Positions 8,098-15,505 of a DNA stretch of 39,189 nt are shown piece after piece. Position 1 is the first letter of the stretch. Each line of letters begins with the position of its first letter. A program made the translations under genes and the position numbers. This stretch comes from Nocardioides gansuensis (GTDB taxonomy: Bacteria; Actinomycetota; Actinomycetes; Propionibacteriales; Nocardioidaceae), in NCBI RefSeq assembly GCF_003076135.1, contig NZ_QDGZ01000015.1:1-39189 (forward strand). Direction: 5' to 3'. The notes below the pieces were generated by a model. It saw nothing but the letters and a program-made list of their open reading frames with translations, was not told the DNA's origin and ran no database searches.

Positions 8098-8819
8098 GCG
8101 TGCGCTCCTTCCGTGGTGGCGGCGGTGTGTACGGGGGTGGCGAGCTCGAGGTAGGGGTCCCAGACGTCGAAGTAGACCGATCCGTTCGGTTCGGCGTGGT
8201 CGGCGCCCCACAGCTCGGCGTTGGTGAACCGGACGGTGTAGACGTGCTCGGGGTTCTCGCCGAGGCCGTTGCCGGCGGTGTCGGGATAGATGAAGGTGCC
8301 GTGGGCCATCACGATCTCCCCCATCGCACCGCGGATGTACCGGGCACGGCGGGTGTGGCCCCTGGGCGCCGAGCGGTCGACGCGCACGTTGTCGCCGACC
8401 TTGAACCGCGCCACCCTGTCCGACTCGCGCTTGGCAGATGCACCGGCCGGGACGACGGCCTCGACGAACGCCAGGAGCTCGGGGTCGTCCTCGTGCTCGG
8501 GCAGGGATGCGTCGGGGTTGGCGAGGTAGTACTCGGTCCGGCGGTCGAGCTCGGCCGGGTCGAGCTTGCCGAGCTTCTCACCGAAGTGCTCGACGGTGTG
8601 GACCCAGTGCTCGTAGTACGGCGACTTCAGGTAGACCGCTGGGTCGATCAGCTCGATGCCATGGCGGAACTGGTCGACCCCGAAGAAGCCGGCCCGGAAG
8701 CACATGGCGAACATCGGGAACACGGCCTTCTCCCACTCCGGCCGGAAGACCGGCTCCGCCTCGGGAACGATGACCGGCCCGACACCGTCGGTGCCGGCGA
8801 GGTCGAAGACTCCATTCAT
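8094..8819 (-). CDS. nthB: Nitrile hydratase beta subunit
   Basis: The structural partner of alpha, forming the active alpha-beta enzyme. The 241-residue protein begins MNGVFDLAGTDGVGPV, the family start, then FRPEWEKAVFPMFAMCFRAG and YYEHWVHTVEHF. The C-terminal SH3-like barrel includes FKVGDNVRV, RRARYIRGAMGEIV, YTVRFTNAELWG and VYFDVWDPYLE. The ATG at 8819 overlaps the amidase stop (ATGA) and is preceded by AGAAGGAG. The gene again overlaps alpha by four bases, which couples translation and keeps subunit ratios even. Confidence 0.95.
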   Translation of the reverse strand: MNGVFDLAGTDGVGPVIVPEAEPVFRPEWEKAVFPMFAMCFRAGFFGVDQFRHGIELIDPAVYLKSPYYEHWVHTVEHFGEKLGKLDPAELDRRTEYYLANPDASLPEHEDDPELLAFVEAVVPAGASAKRESDRVARFKVGDNVRVDRSAPRGHTRRARYIRGAMGEIVMAHGTFIYPDTAGNGLGENPEHVYTVRFTNAELWGADHAEPNGSVYFDVWDPYLELATPVHTAATTEGAHA

Positions 8820-10363
8820 GCGGTGAACTCCTTCTGGTAGTGGGGTGCGGTGAGCGTTCCGAGAGTCCGCTCGAACGCGTGAGCAGCGCGCAGTACGCCG
8901 GCGTCGTCGAACCTGGTGCCGACGACCATCAGCCCGACGGGCAGCCCGTTCGAGAGACCGGCAGGGATGGAGCACGCAGGGTGCCCAGTCACGTCGAGAG
9001 GCGCGGTGTTCGAGACCATCTCCAAGGCGCGCGCGAGGATCTCGTCGACCGGTGCATCGACCGGCGGGATCAGGCTCGCCGTGATGGGAAGCGTTGGCAT
9101 CACCAGGACGTCGAAGTCCCCCAGCGCGGCGTCGTAGGCAGCGGACAAGGTGGCCTCGAGGTTCCGGGCCTTGGCGTAGCTGGCGCCGTACCCGGTGCGT
9201 AGGGCGTAGGTGCCGCCGAGTACGACCAGCTTGACCGTCTCGGAGAAGGCCGAGGGGTCACGTCGCCATTGCTGGCCGAAGAACGCGATCTGGTCCGGGT
9301 CGTAGGTGCCCTTCCAGTTCAGGCCGTAGGCGTTGCCCTGCACCATCTGCCACGTCGCGCCCTCCACGGAGATCACGTCCCAGATGGCGGCTCCGTGCTT
9401 GTGCCAGGGGATCGACACCTCCTCGGCCACGTGGCCTGCAGCGGTCAGGCTCTCGATGGCCTGCCTGACGACTGCGTTGACGGCGGGGTCGGAGTTGGCC
9501 TGGTCGAATCCTTCGCTGACCACACCGATGCGCAGGCCGCGGTCCAGCTTGTCGAGCTCGGTCAGGTAGTCGGTTCCTGTGATGCCGGTCGGCTGGCGGG
9601 GGTCCCGACCGTCCGAACCGGCGATCACGGTCAGCATCGCTGCGGCGTCAGCAACGGTGGGGGCGATCGGACCCAGGTGGTCGATGGACTGCTCGATCGG
9701 GAAGGCACCGGTGTAGGGCACCAGGCCGAAGGTGGGCTTGTGTCCGACGACGCCGCAGAAGGAGGCGGGGATGCGGATCGATCCGCCCTGGTCGCCGCCG
9801 ACGGCGAGGGCAACTGCACCCGAGGCGACGAGAGCGGCGCTACCACTGGACGAGCCGCCACTGGTGCGATCGCGGTCCCAGGGGTTGCGTACGGGGCCGC
9901 TCTTCGACGTGTGGGAGGCGCCCGAGAAGCAGAGGTCTTCGCAGACCGCCTTTCCCGCGATGGTCGCCCCGGCGTCGAGAAGGCGGGTGACGACCGTGGC
10001 GTCCCCACTCGGAACGAATCCGCGGACCGTCTCCGACCCGTTCATCATCGGGACGCCGGCGACCGCGACGTTGTCCTTGACGGCAACGCGTCGCCCGGCC
10101 AGTGGACCCTCGATCCCCCGGCTGAGCTCGGTGGTCACGTACCAGGCGCCCAGCGGGTTGTCCGACGGCTCAGACCACTCCCGTGTGGGGACGTCCGGTG
10201 CCGCCTCCTGGTCGTACAGGTCGTCGACGACCGCCCATGAGCCCAGCAACCCCGAGGCCGCCGCGTGGTAGATCTCCAGGTCTTGCGGGGGGATGCCCAG
10301 CCGCAACTCATCCGCGATGCCCTCGACGACCGTGCGCGATGGAAGTTCCACGTTCTGCCTCAC
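8816..10363 (-). CDS. Amidase, amidase-signature family
   Basis: Hydrolyses the amide made by nitrile hydratase to acid and ammonia. The 515-residue protein has the amidase-signature Ser-Ser-Lys triad at Lys96 (RRVAVKDN), Ser171 (GGSSSGSAAL) and Ser195 (GGDQGGSIRIPA). These are the numbers known for the Rhodococcus N-771 enantioselective amidase, which also shares PMMNGS, VCEDLCFSG and GHKPTFGLVPYTGAFPIE. It is the first gene of the minus-strand nitrile operon. The GTG at 10363 has GAGGAG three bases upstream; a second GTG four codons in, after GTGAGG, is possible. The divergent AraC gene begins about 200 bases away and probably controls this promoter. Confidence 0.94.
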   Translation of the reverse strand: MRQNVELPSRTVVEGIADELRLGIPPQDLEIYHAAASGLLGSWAVVDDLYDQEAAPDVPTREWSEPSDNPLGAWYVTTELSRGIEGPLAGRRVAVKDNVAVAGVPMMNGSETVRGFVPSGDATVVTRLLDAGATIAGKAVCEDLCFSGASHTSKSGPVRNPWDRDRTSGGSSSGSAALVASGAVALAVGGDQGGSIRIPASFCGVVGHKPTFGLVPYTGAFPIEQSIDHLGPIAPTVADAAAMLTVIAGSDGRDPRQPTGITGTDYLTELDKLDRGLRIGVVSEGFDQANSDPAVNAVVRQAIESLTAAGHVAEEVSIPWHKHGAAIWDVISVEGATWQMVQGNAYGLNWKGTYDPDQIAFFGQQWRRDPSAFSETVKLVVLGGTYALRTGYGASYAKARNLEATLSAAYDAALGDFDVLVMPTLPITASLIPPVDAPVDEILARALEMVSNTAPLDVTGHPACSIPAGLSNGLPVGLMVVGTRFDDAGVLRAAHAFERTLGTLTAPHYQKEFTA

Positions 10364-10509
10364 CTTCTCCTCACAACGCCTTCACCCGTCGATCGCGTCG
10401 ACCGAACAGTGCGTTGGTGTTGGTGCGTGAGCGAACTCGCACTACGCCGGCTCGGTCAACGGAAGTGCGCGCCCTCGCGGGCATTTGGGTAGCCAGCATC
10501 AATTGCGGT

Positions 10510-10569
10510 GCATGGGCCAACAACTGGTGCTTGACCCGCGCCCTCGACTGGCTCACGGTTGGCCCATGC
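10510..10569. promoter_or_regulatory. 12-bp inverted repeat spanning the AraC-gene start in the amidase/AraC divergent promoter region
   Basis: GCATGGGCCAAC (10510-10521) and GTTGGCCCATGC (10558-10569) are perfect inverted copies 36 bases apart. The right copy covers the ATG at 10566 chosen for the AraC-family gene; the left copy also carries an in-frame ATG. As DNA this could be an operator for a dimeric regulator, including autoregulation. As RNA it would hide the start codon in a stem. Confidence 0.45.
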
Positions 10570-11504
10570 CAGCGTGGCCCCAGATCGACACCGCGAACTT
10601 TCCGTGGCCAGATCGCGTCGAGTACTGGCGCACGAGCGTGTGCGACCAGTTCGTTCCGCTCGCGGTCAATCCGGATGCCGTCGAGCTTCGAGGACGGGTG
10701 GCCGGCTGGGAGATCGCCGAGACACGGCTACGCCGGATCAGGGCCACCCGGCATATGTTCGAGCGACGAGCCAGGGACATCCGGGCCGGAGATCCTGAGG
10801 TCCTGCACCTGCTCTTGCTCGATCATGGGCGCACCCTCGTAGAGCAGGACGGTCGAACAGCGACCCTGACGCCCGGCGACCTCCTGCTCTACGACAGCAC
10901 CCGGCCGTTCAGGTTCGAGACCGACGGCGACTTCCAGTTCACGATCTGCTTGCTACCCAAACGGCTCCTGCCCGTGCCGGAGTCGTTGCAGCGCAACTGC
11001 ACCGCTCGGGTGTTCAAGTCCGAGGACGGTGTCGCCGCCGCTCTCGCGCCCCTCCTCACCGCGCTGGCCAGGCGCGCATCTGACACGGACCCCAGCCAGC
11101 AACTCGCGCTCCAACACGCCATGGTCAACATGTACGTCGCGCTGATGGCCGATGAGAACGACAGCGGTCACCACCCATCGGTCCACCTGTCTTTCGCGAA
11201 GTCCTTCGTTGTCCGCAACCTGGGCAATCCGAAGCTGTCTCCGTCGGACGTGGCAGCTGCCTGCAACATCTCCCTCAGCTACCTTCACCGCCTCTTTGCG
11301 ACCGAGGGGATCACGGTCGCGGGCTACTTGCGGGAGCAGCGCCTCCAAGCCGCGTACCGCGACCTGGTCGCCCCCTCGTTCGCCGAGCCCATCAGTCGCG
11401 TCGCCGAGAGATGGGGCCTTCCTGACCCCGCACACTTCAACCGGGTGTTCAAGAACCGCTTCGGGGTCACCCCTGGAGAGCTTCGGCGCGCACCGAGACC
11501 CTGA
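10566..11504 (+). CDS. AraC-family transcriptional regulator of the nitrile cluster
   Basis: A 312-residue regulator with an N-terminal ligand-sensing domain of the AraC-binding-like type (about residues 10-185, including TLTPGDLLLYDSTRPF) and two C-terminal helix-turn-helix motifs. The first motif includes LSPSDVAAACNISLSYLHRL and the second ISRVAERWGLPDPAHFNR, ending in FGVTPGELRR. It is divergent from amidase, the position held by AraC-type activators in Rhodococcus nitrile and aldoxime clusters. It probably activates the operon on sensing an aldoxime, nitrile or amide. The ATG at 10566 is chosen because the protein then begins MPAWPQIDTANFPWPDRVEYW, as in relatives; TTG 10485 and ATG 10512 are possible. 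No clear ribosome binding site is visible, and the start lies in an inverted repeat. Confidence 0.88.
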   Translation: MPAWPQIDTANFPWPDRVEYWRTSVCDQFVPLAVNPDAVELRGRVAGWEIAETRLRRIRATRHMFERRARDIRAGDPEVLHLLLLDHGRTLVEQDGRTATLTPGDLLLYDSTRPFRFETDGDFQFTICLLPKRLLPVPESLQRNCTARVFKSEDGVAAALAPLLTALARRASDTDPSQQLALQHAMVNMYVALMADENDSGHHPSVHLSFAKSFVVRNLGNPKLSPSDVAAACNISLSYLHRLFATEGITVAGYLREQRLQAAYRDLVAPSFAEPISRVAERWGLPDPAHFNRVFKNRFGVTPGELRRAPRP

Positions 11505-11565
11505 ACGCGGCAGGGCGCGGCACGGCGGCTGCCGCAGCGCATCTTCGAGGCCGTCGTCCTGCCCG

Positions 11566-12597
11566 CTAGCGCGGTCCGTCGGCCGAGGTCGGCGAAGTAC
11601 TCTCGGCAGCCTCTTCACCATCACCTGGGAGGGAGTCGGCTTTCACGGCTCCGCGCTCACCGAGCGGTCGTTCGGGTCCGATGGTGGTGTCGCGAGCCGT
11701 CTGCTGCTCGGCCTCGGCGTTGATCTCGGCGCCGAGAAGCACGATGAAGTTCGTGATCCACAGCCACAGCAGCAGGACCACGACCCCGGCCAGCGCCCCG
11801 TAGGTCTTCGAGTAGTTGCCGAAGTTGTCGACATACAGGGAGAACCCCAGGCTGGCCGCCAGCCAGATCACCGTTGCGGTCACCGCTCCGGTGGAGACCC
11901 ACGAGAAGCGTGGCGCATCGCGATCGGGCGCGTATCGGTAGACCACCGCCAGCGCGAGTGTGACGGCTGCCGCGAGTAACACCCACCGTCCGGCTTCGAA
12001 CACCCACCGCAGCGGCGCATCGCTCACGGTGTCGTCCAGGACCGCCGGGGCCACCGCCACCAGGCCGATCGTGACCACGAGGAACACGATCGCTGCGGCG
12101 GTCAGCGCGAGGGACAGCAGCTTGCGCCGGATGAAGCCGCGGGTCTCTTCCTCGTCGTAGGCGATGTTGATCGCGGTCACGATGTTGCCGACGCCCCCTG
12201 AGGCGCTCCACAGGGCGAGCGCGAGGGCGACCAGCAGCCCCAGGCCCAGAGACTGTTGCGGCGCGCTGGCGAGCGCATCGAGCTGATCGGTGACCAAGCT
12301 GGCGGCGTCGGACGGCATGGCGTCAGTGAGCTGGTCAGCTTGCCGGGCCACCGTCTCCGGATCGGCTACCAGCCCGTAGAGCGTGATCGCCGCGATCAGG
12401 GCGGGGAAGAGTGCCAGGAAGGAGTAGAAGGCCACCCCGGCAGCCAGGAGCGGAACCTGGTCCCGCTTGGATTCCTTCCATGCCCGCACGAGGATCTGCC
12501 GCCAACCGGCAGCCGGCATCTCCCTCGGGGTATCTGCCTGGTCGCCGGGCACCGCGCGCGCCTTTGGTCCCTCCCGTTCTGCCGCATGCCGACTCAC
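11566..12597 (-). CDS. YihY/BrkB family inner membrane protein
   Basis: A 343-residue membrane protein with about six hydrophobic segments. Family motifs are LLAAGVAFYSFLALFPALIA near residue 55, ALWSASGGVGNIVTAINIAY, and SKTYGALAGVVVLLLWLW followed by FIVLLGAEINAE. The molecular role of the family is not settled; members were once called ribonuclease BN by mistake. The N-terminal 30 residues and the C-terminal 45 are charged and probably cytosolic. The start is a GTG without a good ribosome binding site. It converges on the AraC gene, with about 60 bases between stops. Confidence 0.88.
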   Translation of the reverse strand: MSRHAAEREGPKARAVPGDQADTPREMPAAGWRQILVRAWKESKRDQVPLLAAGVAFYSFLALFPALIAAITLYGLVADPETVARQADQLTDAMPSDAASLVTDQLDALASAPQQSLGLGLLVALALALWSASGGVGNIVTAINIAYDEEETRGFIRRKLLSLALTAAAIVFLVVTIGLVAVAPAVLDDTVSDAPLRWVFEAGRWVLLAAAVTLALAVVYRYAPDRDAPRFSWVSTGAVTATVIWLAASLGFSLYVDNFGNYSKTYGALAGVVVLLLWLWITNFIVLLGAEINAEAEQQTARDTTIGPERPLGERGAVKADSLPGDGEEAAESTSPTSADGPR

Positions 12598-12908
12598 ACA
12601 GCACGAGTACCCAACCTGTTCCGAGGCCTAACGGATCACCCCGCGATGTCGCCGCCACGGCACCCGGGCCGAGGCCCTCCCCGCCCCCGAGCATGTTCCT
12701 GGCGCTGGGCGCCCAAGTGTTCCCATCTTCAAGCATCGTTGCACTTTGGGCGAGGGTCCGTTACACCTGTTCCCACGAGGCGCCCCGGAGCATTCGCTCA
12801 CGCAGCTCGAGTGTTCCTGGGCGCCTCGTCCAATGCTCAGGCAGATGCTTCCCGTTCCGGAAGCCGGAGCAGCAGTCCGCCGCGGCGGCGCCGAACCTCC
12901 GGGGTGGG
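12598..12908. other. Gene-free stretch with an interleaved inverted-repeat pair
   Basis: No convincing coding frame. ACGAGGCGCCC (12775-12785) pairs with GGGCGCCTCGT (12819-12829), and GAGCATT (12788-12794) pairs with AATGCTC (12832-12838). The order of the arms is that of an H-type pseudoknot. A GC palindrome near 12890 could end transcription of the histidine-rich gene that follows. Confidence 0.3.
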
Positions 12909-13163
12909 TCAGTGTTCGTGGACGTGGTCTCCGTGCTGGTGGTGCCGGTGACCATCGTGAAGATGGTCGACGTGATCACCGTGCTGCACGGTCTCGCAGC
13001 CATCACCAGTCGAGTGGGTGCCCTCGTGGTCGGCGTGGATCGTCTCCTCTGGATGACGCTCGTCGCCGTGCACATGATCGAGGTGGTCTTCGTGCTCGAC
13101 GGTCTCGCAGCCGTCCCCGGGTAGGTGCTCGTGGTCCGTCGCCTCGGTGTGCCCGATCGTCAT
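12909..13163 (-). CDS. Histidine/acid-rich small protein, probable metal buffer
   Basis: An 84-residue soluble protein with 22 histidines, many Asp/Glu and two cysteines. It is an internal duplication: GDGCETVEHEDHLDHVHG (about 16-33) and GDGCETVQHGDHVDHLHDG (about 53-71), each with one Cys. The tail is HRHHQHGDHVHEH. Such composition implies binding of divalent metal ions; no enzymatic fold is recognised. The ATG has GGGAGG eight bases upstream, so it is a real gene despite its size. It is divergent from the PfpI-like gene, and the 166 bases between them hold two palindromes. Similar short His-rich proteins occur in other actinobacteria as hypothetical proteins. Which metal it binds is unknown. 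Confidence 0.75.
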   Translation of the reverse strand: MTIGHTEATDHEHLPGDGCETVEHEDHLDHVHGDERHPEETIHADHEGTHSTGDGCETVQHGDHVDHLHDGHRHHQHGDHVHEH

Positions 13164-13183
13164 GGTGGGTTCCTCCCTGTGTC

Positions 13184-13226
13184 GGTCCCGGTTGGGGACC
13201 TTTCACGATGCTCCCTCCACGTGGAG
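13184..13226. promoter_or_regulatory. Two palindromes in the divergent promoter region of the His-rich and PfpI-like genes
   Basis: GGTCCC-N5-GGGACC (13184-13200) and the perfect 12-mer CTCCACGTGGAG (13215-13226) lie close upstream of the His-rich gene. They are candidate operators for a stress or metal regulator. The first contains TTGGGGACC, similar to a half-site of DosR-type boxes, but a full box is not present. Confidence 0.35.
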
Positions 13227-13329
13227 TCCCGCAAGGCTCCGCCGACTCGCCTGGCCGGTGCCGCCGGACACCAGCGATTCCTGCGGCTGGGCCATGGCTC
13301 ATCGGTGCATCGGCTGGTATGCAGGAGGC

Positions 13330-13836
13330 ATGGCTCGTATCGCCTTTCTCCTGGATGACGTGTACGAAGACTCCGAGTTCCGCGTGCCCTATGACCGGCT
13401 GCGTGAGGCCGGACATGAAGTGGTCGTGCTCGGCCTCCAACAGGGCAAGAAGGTTCGCGGCAAGCAAGGCGACACCTTCGACGTCGAGGCGGGGCCCGAG
13501 GCCGCGGACGCCACCCGGTTCGATGCCGTGGTCGTGCCCGGCGGCTACTCCCCTGACAAGATTCGCACCGACGCGAAACTCGTCGCCTTGGTCAAGGAGA
13601 CCGCCCTGGCGAACAAGCCGGTGGCCGCCATCTGCCACGCCGGCTGGGTACTTGCCGAGGCTGACGTCGTCCGCGGCCGCACGGTGACGTCGTACCCCTC
13701 GATCCGGACCGACCTGATCAACGCCGGCGCGACATGGGTGGACGAGGAAGTGGTCGTCGATGGCCCGCTCATCACCTCACGGAAACCGTCCGACCTCGAC
13801 GCGTTCTGCGATCGAGTCCTGAAAAGCCTGACGTAA
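13330..13836 (+). CDS. DJ-1/PfpI family protein (type 1 glutamine amidotransferase-like)
   Basis: A 168-residue cytosolic protein of the PfpI class. It shows a flavodoxin-like start (MARIAFLLDDVYEDSEF), VVPGGYSP, and the nucleophile elbow AAICHAGW with Cys102 and His103, then RGRTVTSYPSIRTDLINAGA and DGPLITSRKPSDL. Members are stress proteins with deglycase, chaperone or protease activity reported; the exact activity here is unknown. The ATG at 13330 gives the family N-terminus, although GGAGG lies only one base before it. The divergent neighbour is the His-rich protein. Confidence 0.88.
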   Translation: MARIAFLLDDVYEDSEFRVPYDRLREAGHEVVVLGLQQGKKVRGKQGDTFDVEAGPEAADATRFDAVVVPGGYSPDKIRTDAKLVALVKETALANKPVAAICHAGWVLAEADVVRGRTVTSYPSIRTDLINAGATWVDEEVVVDGPLITSRKPSDLDAFCDRVLKSLT

Positions 13837-13914
13837 GGGCGGGGTGAGCCGGCGCTACCCCGCCGCTCGGCGTCTGGTGTCTCGTGTCTGGTGCCTCCGT
13901 GGCTCCAGGTCGAC

Positions 13915-14445
13915 TCAGTAGCGCAGCCTGCCGACCGCTCGGACCTTGACGTAGAACTCCAGCGGCCGCCGGTTCTCGCTGCACTGGCCCTGCGCGTCCT
14001 TCCGGCCGATGCCCTCGCCGACCACGCGATACCGGCCTCGTCCCGCCGCGTCGACGTAGTCACCTGTTCCTCGGGTCACCCGCCACCGGCCGACCTCGAC
14101 GAACTTGAAGTAGCAGGTGACGGGGTCGAACCGCTCGACCGGCGTGCGCACCGGCCGGTGCCGGATGATCAGGTTGCCGTCCGGGAACTCGAACCGGTCC
14201 CGTCGGGGACCGAGCACCGTGTCGTGACCGATCGCGTGGATCGGGCCGAACGCAACGATGCGACCAGCGCCCGCGTCGCTCGGGTCGGTGCTGATCAGCA
14301 CGAATACCTGGCGTCCCTGCACAACCCTGGCAGCCAGGTTTGTGGTCGCGTCATCAGCCTGTCCGGCCGCGGCCGATGGGAGGCCCAGCAGCGCTCCGAC
14401 CAGGATGCCGACGAGGGCCAGGATGTGGATACGTGATCGAAGCAT
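13915..14445 (-). CDS. Secreted protein of unknown function
   Basis: A 176-residue protein with a signal peptide (charged start MLRSRIHI, hydrophobic core LALVGILVGALLGL, cleavage near SAAAGQA). The mature part is predicted beta-rich, with a repeated barrel-like pattern: FVLISTDPSDAGAGRIVAFGPIHAIGHD and DNLIIRHRP-like strands, then GDYVDAAGRGRYRVVGEGIGR, which resembles the allene oxide cyclase-like or dirigent-like barrels of actinobacterial secreted proteins. Family assignment is uncertain. The ATG at 14445 has AGGAGG nine bases upstream; the GTG at 14454 abuts that site and is unlikely to be used. Confidence 0.7.
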   Translation of the reverse strand: MLRSRIHILALVGILVGALLGLPSAAAGQADDATTNLAARVVQGRQVFVLISTDPSDAGAGRIVAFGPIHAIGHDTVLGPRRDRFEFPDGNLIIRHRPVRTPVERFDPVTCYFKFVEVGRWRVTRGTGDYVDAAGRGRYRVVGEGIGRKDAQGQCSENRRPLEFYVKVRAVGRLRY

Positions 14446-14592
14446 GGGATCCACCCTCCTTGGGTGTTCTACCGCTCAAGTTGTCACTGACGGGCTCGCG
14501 GGTCCACGCGTCCGGACCGAACGAGTCGACGGGGCCAGCCCAGATGCAACGATGGCCCCTCCTGAGCGTGGATGGGCTCATAGTCGCCATTG

Positions 14593-14611
14593 CTCCCCGG
14601 AATCGGGGAGG
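14593..14611 (+). promoter_or_regulatory. Hairpin covering the ribosome binding site of the GGCT-like gene
   Basis: CTCCCCG (14593-14599) pairs with CGGGGAG (14604-14610) around the loop GAAT. The right arm is the Shine-Dalgarno sequence GGGGAGG for the ATG at 14618. The stem would mask the ribosome site unless opened, so translation may be controlled by temperature, a protein or RNA. Confidence 0.4.
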
Positions 14612-14617
14612 GTCATC

Positions 14618-15349
14618 ATGGATGGAGAGGCGATGACGGTGGCCGATGAAACGGAGACCATTCCGACGCTTGTAGGCGCGGCTCTCGAGGACAGGCGGAC
14701 CGCGCGCTCGAGCAAGGACCCGTGTGGAGTGAACGGCACCCCGGCACGCGACGATCTCGTCTGGTACGTCGCCTACGCGTCCAACCTGAGCGCAGGCCGA
14801 CTGCGCTGCTACCTGCAAGGTGGCCGGCCGCCCGGGGCACGACGCACGTACGAGGGCGGCCGGGATCCCTCGCCCCCCACGCGTGACGTCGCACTCGCGC
14901 TTCCGGGACGCCTGGTCTTCGCAGGCCGCTCGCGCGTGTGGGGCGGCGCGATGGCGTTCTACGACGCGTCGGCCGAGGGCAAGATCCTCGCTCGCGGTTA
15001 CCTGATCACCTTCGGCCAGCTCAGCGACCTCGTCTCGCAAGAAGCGCGGCAACCGGTCGGCCACGATCTCGCGCCCATCCAGCACGCCGGCCGCTCATGG
15101 CCCACGCCTTCGAGTGTGTACGAGGCGCTGGTGCACCTGGGTCACCGCGACAGTCAGCCCATGTTCTGCCTGACCTCTCAACGCCCTCTCGAGCCAGCCC
15201 CGCCCTCCGCGGCGTACCTCCGCGTCATCCTCGTCGGGCTGCGCGAGGCGTTCGGCTGGACGACTCCCGAGAGCGCGGACTACCTCCTGGAAGCCCGCGG
15301 CGTCTCACCCAGATGGTCGAGGGCTCGCATCAGCGCCCTCACCCCCTGA
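14618..15349 (+). CDS. Gamma-glutamylcyclotransferase-fold protein (often mislabelled histone deacetylase)
   Basis: A 243-residue protein whose core begins LVWYVAYASNLSAGRLRCYL, the YGSN-type substrate loop of the GGCT/AIG2 fold. GGAMAFYDASAEGKILARGY and LITFGQLSDLVSQE follow, as in actinobacterial proteins frequently named histone deacetylase in databases. The first 45 residues are an unusual polar extension before the fold. The ATG at 14618 has GGGGAGG six bases upstream, within a hairpin; ATG 14633 after GGAGAGG is an alternative. The substrate is unknown. Nothing in the neighbourhood fixes its role. Confidence 0.7.
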   Translation: MDGEAMTVADETETIPTLVGAALEDRRTARSSKDPCGVNGTPARDDLVWYVAYASNLSAGRLRCYLQGGRPPGARRTYEGGRDPSPPTRDVALALPGRLVFAGRSRVWGGAMAFYDASAEGKILARGYLITFGQLSDLVSQEARQPVGHDLAPIQHAGRSWPTPSSVYEALVHLGHRDSQPMFCLTSQRPLEPAPPSAAYLRVILVGLREAFGWTTPESADYLLEARGVSPRWSRARISALTP

Positions 15350-15449
15350 GCCATCTCCTCGTGTTCGTGGTGACCAACAGCCTCCGGCTGCGCCGGTTCA
15401 AGCCGTTGACCGACCACGCCACGAGCCCGCCCCTCGGCCCAGAAACTGG

Positions 15450-15489
15450 TTGATCCGCCCCAGACCGGTGGATACGGTCAGGGGGTATC
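15450..15489 (+). promoter_or_regulatory. Probable promoter with CsoR-like box upstream of the DUF4396 gene
   Basis: TTGATC (15450-15455), a 17-base spacer and TACGGT (15473-15478) form a plausible sigma-70-type promoter. GATACGGTCAGGGGGTATC (15471-15489) overlaps its -10 region. It has GATAC/GTATC arms around a G-run, resembling the GTA-rich, G/C-tract operators of CsoR/RcnR metal repressors. It fits control of a metal-related gene but is inferred by eye. Confidence 0.35.
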
Positions 15490-15505
15490 TATGAGAGGAC
15501 CGCCG

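Noticed and set aside
14258..14617. Longer N-terminus for the GGCT-like protein
   Set aside because: The extended frame overlaps the divergent secreted-protein gene and lacks family likeness; the RBS is at 14605-14611.
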